Both the position numbers and the translations under genes were made by a program. Under the pieces are notes generated by a model that saw only the letters and a program-made list of their open reading frames with translations, did no database searches and was not told where the DNA came from. From NCBI RefSeq assembly GCF_902489635.1, contig NZ_CABUAN010000057.1, forward strand, positions 1-8,561: DNA of 8,561 nucleotides, read 5' to 3'. Source of the stretch: an uncultured Porphyromonas sp. Its GTDB lineage: Bacteria; Bacteroidota; Bacteroidia; Bacteroidales; Porphyromonadaceae. Numbering within the stretch: position 1 is the first letter of the stretch; the number at the start of each line of letters is the position of its first letter. Shown one piece after another: positions 1-5,989 of the stretch.

Positions 1-134
1 TGGATATTTTTTATTTTCCACGTGGGCGTCATTCATTTCCTCCGAAGTTTCATTTGATTCCTCCGAAGAATTTTTTATTCCCCACGTGGAAAATAAAAAT
101 TCTCCACCTGGATATTTCGAAATATCCACGTGGA
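1..134. repeat. AT-rich cluster of CCACGTGG palindromic repeats
   Basis: Three exact CCACGTGG octamers lie at 18-25, 82-89 and 126-133, and one variant, CCACCTGG, at 104-111. Positions 1-25 and 109-133 are two direct copies of a 25-base unit that begins TGGATATTT and ends CCACGTGG, with a divergent 8-base centre. Positions 8-25 and 82-99 are an exact 18-base inverted repeat. Positions 103-134 form a 32-base palindrome with one mismatched pair (108/129) around GATATTTCGAAATATC. The cluster begins at the window edge, so it probably continues to the left. It looks like an intergenic repeat family or a terminator region of the preceding gene. No function can be assigned from the sequence. Confidence 0.8.
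37..68. repeat. Two direct copies of TTCCTCCGAAG
   Basis: The 11-base word TTCCTCCGAAG occurs at 37-47 and again at 58-68, a period of 21 bases (two helical turns). Both copies lie between the flanking CCACGTGG palindromes. They may be part of the same repeat family or a pair of protein-binding sites. The sequence does not decide between these. Confidence 0.6.
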
Positions 135-258
135 AATCAGTTTTCCCCGACATAGTGCCCATATCGATATGTAGTCGACTCTAAATTATTGTAACGAGTA
201 GGCGTTGAGTTTGCCCAGCCAAGGCTAAAGCATTATGATTGTTTTTTAGGAGTTCCAC

Positions 259-357
259 ATGAACAACAAGCAAGGAGTAGAAGAGGTAGATGAGTGCATT
301 GTATATAATGTGTCAGCCCTGACAAGAAACTGGAGTTTCATACGAAGGAAACTATAG
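259..357 (+). CDS. Doubtful 32-codon small ORF upstream of the ATPase operon
   Basis: An ATG at 259 opens 32 codons (begins MNNKQGVEEVDECIVYN, ends FIRRKL) and closes with TAG at 355-357. AGGAG at 248-252 stands 6 bases before the start. That is unusually good spacing for this window, where most genes lack such a signal. I do not recognise the peptide. It has no signal peptide or membrane segment and is rich in charged and polar residues. Its second half covers two short inverted repeats. It could be a small protein, a leader peptide, the remnant of a decayed gene, or chance. It ends 200 bases before the first ATPase gene and precedes the best promoter candidate, so it is probably not translated as part of the operon. 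Confidence 0.25.
   Translation: MNNKQGVEEVDECIVYNVSALTRNWSFIRRKL
311..339. repeat. Two adjacent 14-base dyads
   Basis: TGTCAG-CC-CTGACA (311-324) and GAAACT-GG-AGTTTC (326-339) are perfect inverted repeats. They share the same layout of 6-base arms around 2 bases, and their centres are 15 bases apart. The small centre makes them poor RNA hairpins, so a protein-binding site is as plausible. They fall inside the doubtful small ORF and upstream of the promoter candidate. Confidence 0.4.
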
Positions 358-443
358 ATTGGTCGAAATTGAGTTATTGCTGTCCGACAAAAGTTCGAGA
401 TAGCAGGACGAGGAACATTTTTCTCTCTCTAGAGCGTCAAACC

Positions 444-475
444 GTTGTAATTGTTGGAGCAAATTATTACCTTTG
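444..475 (+). promoter_or_regulatory. Candidate Bacteroidota-type promoter for the ATPase operon
   Basis: TACCTTTG at 468-475 matches the Bacteroidota -7 consensus TAnnTTTG exactly. GTTG at 444-447, 20 bases upstream, is one base off the -33 TTTG. Transcription would start near 480, leaving a leader of about 78 bases before the subunit E start. No other exact TAnnTTTG was noticed between 1 and 557 on this strand. The assignment is by pattern only. Confidence 0.5.
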
Positions 476-490
476 TCCTCGTAAGCGTAG

Positions 491-519
491 ACACCCACGC
501 AGAGACTCGCTGCTGGTGT
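491..519 (+). other. Weak hairpin in the operon leader
   Basis: ACACC (491-495) can pair with GGTGT (515-519), and GCAG (499-502) with CTGC (510-513), around a 7-base loop with a small internal loop between the stems. It would lie about 10 bases into the predicted transcript. It leaves the A-rich stretch before the ATG at 558 unpaired. It may be a 5' stabiliser or chance. Confidence 0.25.
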
Positions 520-557
520 GCTCTACAAGGCATGCAAAAAACATAGACTACATATAG

Positions 558-1151
558 ATGGACTCCAAGATTAAGGAACTCACCGACAAAATCTACCACG
601 AAGGGGTAGAAAAGGGAAATCAAGAGGCTGCTCAGATCTTAGCCAAGGCTAAGCAGCAGAGCGACGAGATGGTCGCTACCGCACAAGCCGAGGCACAGCG
701 CATCGTGAATGATGCCCAGCGTCAGGCAGCAGATTTAACTAAAAACACCCAAGCAGAGCTCAAGCTTTACGCTGAGCAGGTGGTCAGCTCTACGCAGAGT
801 ACCATCGCAGACAGTCTGACGGATCGCATCGTGCGAGACAATGTCAAGGCGATGACGACGGATGCAGACTTCATGCAGAAGTTGATGCTCGCCATCGTAC
901 AGCAGTGGACGGTCGGTGAGCCAATGGTCATCGAGACAGCCAACGCCGAGGCTCTGGAGAAGTATATGCTCGGCAATGCTAAGGCACTACTAGATAGCGG
1001 TCAGGTAACGATCCGCACGGGATCGGCTCAAGGAGCTGGCTTCTCCGTAGCACCTGCTGATGGCTCGTACAAGGTCAACTTCGGAGAGGAGGAGTTTGTC
1101 AACTTCTTCAAGAGCTTCCTACGTCCTCGTCTTGTGGAGGAGCTTTTCTAA
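558..1151 (+). CDS. atpE: V/A-type ATPase subunit E (peripheral stalk)
   Basis: A 197-residue protein of the V/A-type E family, which forms the peripheral stalk holding the A3B3 head to membrane subunit I. The N-terminal half (about 1-90) is a long charged, Ala/Gln/Glu-rich helix typical of the stalk coiled coil. The C-terminal half is a compact domain ending in the family-like tail VNFFKSFLRPRLVEELF. Length is normal for the family. The start is firm because an in-frame TAG at 555-557 directly precedes the ATG. There is no clear Shine-Dalgarno sequence; the upstream bases are A-rich, as is common in Bacteroidota. It is the first gene of the operon. In known enzymes E pairs with a G/H subunit, but no such gene is seen here. 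The symbol follows common V-type usage and should not be confused with the F-type c subunit. Confidence 0.9.
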   Translation: MDSKIKELTDKIYHEGVEKGNQEAAQILAKAKQQSDEMVATAQAEAQRIVNDAQRQAADLTKNTQAELKLYAEQVVSSTQSTIADSLTDRIVRDNVKAMTTDADFMQKLMLAIVQQWTVGEPMVIETANAEALEKYMLGNAKALLDSGQVTIRTGSAQGAGFSVAPADGSYKVNFGEEEFVNFFKSFLRPRLVEELF

Positions 1152-1231
1152 GCAAGCTATATATAAGGTATAGGTGAGGGGTGCCTAGAGACTCTCTACA
1201 CGCCACTTAACTATGCGCTAGCGAAGACATT

Positions 1232-2218
1232 ATGGCAAAGTACTACGCGACCATCGCAGGTCTGCCAAACATTGGAGTAGACGACCGCAAGCTACCGATA
1301 CAGACGGATGCGCTGCAGGCGGAGCTACGACAAGAGCTCACCAAGCGTGACAGACGCCTCTTAGACCTACTCCTCATGGAGCAGGAGATACCGCAAATCT
1401 TGGAGACGATCAATGCGTGGCTCTCGGACGACTCGATCCACTGGGAGGATGACCCCTCAGAGATCGAGCTGGAGCCTAAGGAGCCACTAGAGACGATCGA
1501 TGCTCAGGAGCTGGCTGACTATATCATAGCTGTACAGCAGCGCACGAAGCGTCCCCGCACGAAGCACCTCCCCGACTTCATCAAGGAGTACATCGAGATG
1601 CGTCTCCCCGACCCCGAGCTGGAGGAGGAGCTAGAGGAGGAGCGGGCTGAGATGCGTGAGGAGCTACAGCAAGCGGAGGAGCCCTACACGATCTGGCAGC
1701 TACGCCTAGAGCAGGATAAGCTCATGGCGATGTACTACGACTATCTGATGCATCAGAAGAATAGATTCGTAGCCGAGTGGGCGGAGTTCAACCTTAACAT
1801 CAAGAACATCTTAGCCGCCTACACCAGTCGGCAGCTGGGCTTTGACCCCAAGGAGTATATCATCGGAGGAGGCACGCTGCAGCATCATCTGCGCACGTCG
1901 CAGGCTGCAGACTTTAGCATTACGGAGGAGCTCTTTCCTCAGATACAGCAGTTGGTCAATATCAGTCGCGAGGAGGACATCGCTCGTCGCGAGCAGCTGA
2001 TAGACCGGCTTCGCTGGGATTGGCTCGAGGAGCAGACCTTCTTCAAGCCCTTTGACATAGAGTATCTCCTAGCCTACTATCTAGAGCTGGAGATACTGGA
2101 GCGCTGGGTATCACTCAACGAAGAGACGGGCGAGCAAGTCTTCCGTCAGATAGTCTCTCAACTCAAGCATGAGAGCACCACCTCGCTAGAGGAGTTCAAA
2201 CGCAAACAAAAGAAATAA
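1232..2218 (+). CDS. DUF2764-type protein, possible diverged V-ATPase subunit C
   Basis: A 328-residue soluble protein with no signal peptide or membrane segment. I recognise the start (KYYATIAGLPNIGVDD) and the location as those of the DUF2764 family, a family of unknown function found in Bacteroidota V-ATPase operons. It lies between E and A, where subunits C and F lie in Thermus and Enterococcus operons. The middle is very acidic (E-rich run about 129-150). The C-terminal half has patterns that recall subunit C/AC39: FNLNIKNIL (186-194) with GGGTL (212-216) about 20 residues on, and FDIEYLLAYYLELEILER (274-291). In AC39 such segments carry the conserved Asn-Leu-Lys and the Tyr...Glu-Ile helix. 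I infer a rotor-to-ring coupling role, as for subunit C, without proof. An in-frame TAA at 1208-1210 limits the start to 1232. The 80-base gap before it is the largest in the operon. Confidence 0.8.
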   Translation: MAKYYATIAGLPNIGVDDRKLPIQTDALQAELRQELTKRDRRLLDLLLMEQEIPQILETINAWLSDDSIHWEDDPSEIELEPKEPLETIDAQELADYIIAVQQRTKRPRTKHLPDFIKEYIEMRLPDPELEEELEEERAEMREELQQAEEPYTIWQLRLEQDKLMAMYYDYLMHQKNRFVAEWAEFNLNIKNILAAYTSRQLGFDPKEYIIGGGTLQHHLRTSQAADFSITEELFPQIQQLVNISREEDIARREQLIDRLRWDWLEEQTFFKPFDIEYLLAYYLELEILERWVSLNEETGEQVFRQIVSQLKHESTTSLEEFKRKQKK

Positions 2219-2226
2219 TAGATACA

Positions 2227-3996
2227 ATGACAAACGGTGTGGTAAAAGGAATCGTCTCTAACCTCGTCACGGTAGAGGTCGATGGTCCCGTATCGCAAAA
2301 TGAAATATGCTACATCACCGTACGCGGGGTGGAGCTGATGAGCGAGGTGATCAAGGTGATCGGTGCAAACGTATATGTACAGGTCTTCGAGAGCACTCGT
2401 GGTATGAAGGTAGGCGACAAGGTCTCTTTCACTGGGCACATGCTTGAGGTGACTCTGGGACCAGGTATGCTCTCCAAGAACTATGATGGTCTGCAGCACG
2501 ACCTAGACAAGATGGATGGTGTCTTCCTCAAGAGAGGTGACTACACCCACCCACTAGACACGACTAGGAAGTGGGACTTTACGCCTATTGCTAAGGCGGG
2601 CGACACGGTACAGGCTGGCTCGTGGCTGGGGCAGGTGGACGAGAATCACCAGCCGCACCGCATCATGGTACCCTTCGTCATGGAGGGGAGCTACACGGTC
2701 GAGAGTGTCAAGCCGGCGGGTCAGTACACTGTCGAGGAGACGATCGCTGTGATCGTGGACGCTGAGGGCAAGAAGCATGACATCACGATGATCCAGCGTT
2801 GGCCGGTCAAGGTGCCTATCCAGGTCTACAGTGAGAAGCCTCGTCCCTTCAAGCTTCTAGAGACGGGCGTACGAACCATTGACACGCTGAACCCAATCGT
2901 AGAGGGTGGTACGGGCTTTATCCCTGGTCCTTTTGGTACGGGTAAGACGGTCCTCCAGCACGCTATCTCTAAGCAGGCGGAGGCGGACATCGTCATCATG
3001 GCTGCCTGTGGTGAGCGTGCTAATGAGGTGGTGGAGATCTTTGCCGAGTTCCCTGAGCTCGAAGACCCACACACGGGACGCAAGCTGATGGAGCGTACGA
3101 TCATCATCGCTAACACGAGTAACATGCCAGTGGCTGCTCGTGAGGCTTCGGTCTACACCGCTATGACCATCGCTGAGTACTACCGCTCGATGGGTCTCAA
3201 AGTACTCCTCATGGCTGACTCGACCTCTCGCTGGGCACAGGCACTGCGTGAGATGTCTAACCGTCTAGAGGAGCTGCCTGGACCAGACGCATTCCCGATG
3301 GACTTGTCGGCTATCGTGGCAAACTTCTACGCTCGTGCCGGCTTCGTCTATCTCAACAACGGCGAGACGGGCTCTGTGACCTTTATCGGTACAGTCTCTC
3401 CAGCAGGTGGTAACCTTAAGGAGCCTGTCACGGAGAATACGAAGAAGGTGGCTCGATGCTTCTACGCTCTAGAGCAGGAGCGCGCCGACAGTAAGCGTTA
3501 CCCCGCTGTCAACCCGATCGATAGTTACTCTAAGTATATCGAGTACCCTGAGCTCAAGGAGTACATCACGGCAGACCTCGGCTCTGACTGGCTGGACAAG
3601 GTAAACGAGATCAAGACACGCATGCAGCGTGGCAAGGAGATCGCAGAGCAGATCAACATCCTTGGTGATGATGGCGTACCCGTAGAGTACCACGTGACCT
3701 TCTGGAAGTCTGAGCTGATAGACTTTGTAATCCTACAGCAGGATGCCTTTGACGATATCGACTGCAACACGCCTCTAGAGCGTCAGAAGTATATGCTCGA
3801 CAGAGTGATCAAGATCTGTCACACAGACTTCAACTTTGAGGACTTCAACGAGGTGAGCACTTTCTTCAAGGAGCTCATCAACGACCTCAAGCAGATGAAC
3901 TACTCGGAGTTTCAGAGTGAAGACTTCAAGAAGTACCAGCAGCAGTACGAGCAGCTGATCGAGCAGCAGTCTACGCACGCCACCTCTAATATCTAA
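2227..3996 (+). CDS. atpA: V/A-type ATPase catalytic subunit A
   Basis: A 589-residue catalytic subunit; three copies alternate with B in the soluble head and hydrolyse or make ATP. In order: an N-terminal beta-barrel (about 1-75); the extra domain typical of V/A A subunits (about 105-190, starting near NYDGLQHDLDKM); the nucleotide-binding core; and a helical C-terminal domain. The Walker A P-loop is GPFGTGKT (234-241, Lys240). The catalytic glutamate is Glu262 in GERANE. Walker B is VLLMAD (326-331), followed by STSRWAQALREMS. Length fits the family. The GERA form, rather than the GERG of archaeal and eukaryotic A subunits, recalls chlamydial and spirochaete enzymes. The gene starts 8 bases after the DUF2764-type gene and is probably translated by coupling. 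All catalytic residues are intact. Confidence 0.97.
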   Translation: MTNGVVKGIVSNLVTVEVDGPVSQNEICYITVRGVELMSEVIKVIGANVYVQVFESTRGMKVGDKVSFTGHMLEVTLGPGMLSKNYDGLQHDLDKMDGVFLKRGDYTHPLDTTRKWDFTPIAKAGDTVQAGSWLGQVDENHQPHRIMVPFVMEGSYTVESVKPAGQYTVEETIAVIVDAEGKKHDITMIQRWPVKVPIQVYSEKPRPFKLLETGVRTIDTLNPIVEGGTGFIPGPFGTGKTVLQHAISKQAEADIVIMAACGERANEVVEIFAEFPELEDPHTGRKLMERTIIIANTSNMPVAAREASVYTAMTIAEYYRSMGLKVLLMADSTSRWAQALREMSNRLEELPGPDAFPMDLSAIVANFYARAGFVYLNNGETGSVTFIGTVSPAGGNLKEPVTENTKKVARCFYALEQERADSKRYPAVNPIDSYSKYIEYPELKEYITADLGSDWLDKVNEIKTRMQRGKEIAEQINILGDDGVPVEYHVTFWKSELIDFVILQQDAFDDIDCNTPLERQKYMLDRVIKICHTDFNFEDFNEVSTFFKELINDLKQMNYSEFQSEDFKKYQQQYEQLIEQQSTHATSNI

Positions 3997-4010
3997 CCTC
4001 TAGTATCTAA
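3983..4010 (+). repeat. 14-base tandem duplication across the subunit A stop
   Basis: CCTCTAATATCTAA (3983-3996), which contains the last codons and stop of subunit A, is followed at once by CCTCTAGTATCTAA (3997-4010), differing at one base. The second copy makes up most of the 23-base A/B gap. It looks like a small local duplication. Confidence 0.7.
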
Positions 4011-4019
4011 CGTCTCACA

Positions 4020-5360
4020 ATGGCTACACAAGCTTTTCAAAAGATATATACACGCATCACCAACATTACCAAGGCTACCTGTATGCTCCACGCTACGGGG
4101 ATCGGTAATGACGAGCTAGCAACAATCGATGGCAAGCTCGCTCAGGTGGTTAGAATCAATGATGACGAGGTGACTCTACAGGTCTTCGCAGGCACTGAGG
4201 GCATCCCAACCAATGCTGAGGTTATCTTCCTCGGTGAGGCACCAGCTCTCAAGGTGAGCGACCAATTGGCTGGACGCTTCTTCAACGCTTACGGGGAACC
4301 TATCGATGGCGGTCCACAGCTAGAGGGCGAGGATGTAGAGATCGGCGGTCCTTCGGTCAACCCTGTACGTCGTGACCAGCCCTCCGAGCTGATCGCTACT
4401 GGTATCGCTGGTATCGACCTCAACAACACGCTCGTGACGGGACAGAAGATCCCATTCTTTGCAGATCCTGACCAACCCTTTAACGAGGTGATGGCACTCG
4501 TAGCACTCCGTGCCGAGAGCGACAAGATCATCCTCGGTGGTATGGGTCTGACGAACGATGACTACCTTTACTATAAGAAGACCTTTAGCAATGCGGGCGC
4601 ATTGGATCGTATCGTGAGCTTTATCAATACGACCGAAGACCCCTCTGTGGAGCGTCTACTGATCCCCGATATGGCACTGTCGGCAGCTGAGTACTTTGCC
4701 GTGCAGAAGCATGAGAAGGTGCTGGTCCTCCTGACCGATATGACCAACTACGCTGATGCGCTCTCGATCGTCTCGAACCGTATGGACCAGATCCCCTCTA
4801 AGGACTCCATGCCAGGCTCACTCTACTCCGACTTGGCTAAGATCTATGAGAAGGCGGTGCAGTTCCCCGACGGTGGCTCCATCACGATCATCGCTGTGAC
4901 GACACTCTCGGGCGGCGACATCACGCACGCTGTGCCTGATAATACGGGTTACATCACCGAGGGTCAGCTCTATCTGCGTCGTGACTCCTCGATCGGTAAG
5001 GTGATCGTAGACCCCTTCCGCTCGCTCTCTCGTCTGAAGCAGCTAGTCATCGGTAAGAAGACTCGCGAAGACCACCCGCAGGTGATGAATGCAGGCGTTC
5101 GTCTCTATGCCGATGCGGCCAATGCTCAGACCAAGCTAGAGAACGGCTTTGACCTGACAGACTACGACCAGCGTACGCTAGACTTCGCTAAGGACTATGC
5201 CAACGACCTCCTAGCTATCGACGTCAACCTCAATACGACCGAGATGCTCGACCATGCGTGGAGTCTCTTTGCCAAGTACTTCACACCCGCCGAGGTGAGC
5301 ATACGTCAGAGTCTTGTGGATAAGTATTGGCCTACAGATAGTAAGGTCGACAAAGCTTAA
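4020..5360 (+). CDS. atpB: V/A-type ATPase regulatory subunit B
   Basis: A 446-residue non-catalytic head subunit that alternates with A. As expected for B it has no Walker A P-loop; the equivalent stretch is FADPDQPFNEVMALVALRAE. Family motifs are clear: LTDMTNYADAL in the Walker B region, SMPGSLYSDLAKIYEKA, GGDITHAVPDNTGYITEGQ, and FRSLSRLKQ, whose Arg338 matches the arginine that B supplies to the A active site. The C-terminal region (about 360-446) is the helical bundle. Length is slightly below the 455-470 usual for archaeal B but normal overall. It begins 23 bases after subunit A with no Shine-Dalgarno sequence. The symbol follows V-type usage. Confidence 0.96.
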   Translation: MATQAFQKIYTRITNITKATCMLHATGIGNDELATIDGKLAQVVRINDDEVTLQVFAGTEGIPTNAEVIFLGEAPALKVSDQLAGRFFNAYGEPIDGGPQLEGEDVEIGGPSVNPVRRDQPSELIATGIAGIDLNNTLVTGQKIPFFADPDQPFNEVMALVALRAESDKIILGGMGLTNDDYLYYKKTFSNAGALDRIVSFINTTEDPSVERLLIPDMALSAAEYFAVQKHEKVLVLLTDMTNYADALSIVSNRMDQIPSKDSMPGSLYSDLAKIYEKAVQFPDGGSITIIAVTTLSGGDITHAVPDNTGYITEGQLYLRRDSSIGKVIVDPFRSLSRLKQLVIGKKTREDHPQVMNAGVRLYADAANAQTKLENGFDLTDYDQRTLDFAKDYANDLLAIDVNLNTTEMLDHAWSLFAKYFTPAEVSIRQSLVDKYWPTDSKVDKA

Positions 5361-5368
5361 GGAGAGAG

Positions 5369-5989
5369 ATGGCGATCAAGTTTCAGTACAACAAGACCTC
5401 GCTACAGCAGCAGCAGAAACAGCTTAAGATGCGAGAGCGCACCCTGCCCACGATCAAGAGCAAGGAGAGCGCCCTGCGTCTAGAGGTCAAGAAAGCTCGC
5501 CGTGAGATAGATGCTCTCAATGAGCAACTAGAGCAGGGCATACAGGGCTACCAGGATATGGTGGCGCTGTGGGACGAGTTTGACCCTACGCTGGTCAGCG
5601 TCACCGACGTGAAGCTATCGACGAAGAAGATAGCTGGTGTCGTCGTCCCTGTGCTAGACAATATAGACTACGAGGTGAAGCCTTTTAGCCTCTTTAGCCA
5701 TCCCTCGTGGTTTGCTCAGGGAGTCGAGCTACTCAAGGCACTAGCCACGCTGGGCATCGAGGCGGAGTTTCTCAATCTCAAGCTAGAGTATCTCGAGTAT
5801 GCTCGTCGTAAGACTACGCAAAAGGTCAACCTCTTTGAGAAGGTTCAGATCCCCGGCTACAAAGATGCTATACTCAAGATCAAGCGTTATCTAGAGGATG
5901 AGGAGAGTCTCTCCAAGGCTTCGCAAAAGATCATGCGCACCAATCTAGAGATTCGTGCTGCCAAACAAAAAGAGCGACTAGCACAATGA
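5369..5989 (+). CDS. atpD: V/A-type ATPase subunit D (central rotor shaft)
   Basis: A 206-residue central-shaft subunit that turns inside the A3B3 head and carries torque to or from the membrane ring. The N-terminal segment (about 5-60, LQQQQKQLKMRERTLPTIKS onward) and the C-terminal segment (about 135-206) are long charged helices that would pair as the shaft coiled coil. A shorter middle part forms the head-proximal domain. Length is normal. AAGGAG at 5359-5364, overlapping the stop of B, sits 4 bases before the ATG and is one of the few Shine-Dalgarno-like signals here. Its stop overlaps the start of subunit I by 4 bases (ATGA). In known enzymes D binds subunit F, which is not found in this window. 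Confidence 0.93.
   Translation: MAIKFQYNKTSLQQQQKQLKMRERTLPTIKSKESALRLEVKKARREIDALNEQLEQGIQGYQDMVALWDEFDPTLVSVTDVKLSTKKIAGVVVPVLDNIDYEVKPFSLFSHPSWFAQGVELLKALATLGIEAEFLNLKLEYLEYARRKTTQKVNLFEKVQIPGYKDAILKIKRYLEDEESLSKASQKIMRTNLEIRAAKQKERLAQ

Noticed and set aside
217..228. The 12-base word AGCCAAGGCTAA, also present at 641-652 inside subunit E
   Set aside because: It is isolated, without other shared flanking sequence, and one copy is ordinary coding sequence. Probably chance.
304..309. TATAAT resembling an E. coli -10 box
   Set aside because: There is no -35 partner, and Bacteroidota do not use this promoter type.
369..557. Open frame of 62 codons in the same frame as subunit E, ending just before its ATG
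   Set aside because: It needs a TTG start, runs through the best promoter candidate, has low-complexity Arg/Cys-rich content and no ribosome site. Most likely it is leader DNA.
1152..1231. The 80-base gap between E and the DUF2764-type gene, with a small CGCTAGCG palindrome (1216-1223)
   Set aside because: No TAnnTTTG promoter, terminator or small gene was found. The palindrome is too short to support a call.
2826..3125. Long antisense frames opposite subunit A and other subunits
   Set aside because: They are reverse-strand shadows of strongly conserved genes, a usual effect of this codon usage, with no family resemblance.
4440..4520. Missing Walker A P-loop in subunit B
   Set aside because: It looks like a lost catalytic motif, but B subunits of V/A-type ATPases normally lack it.
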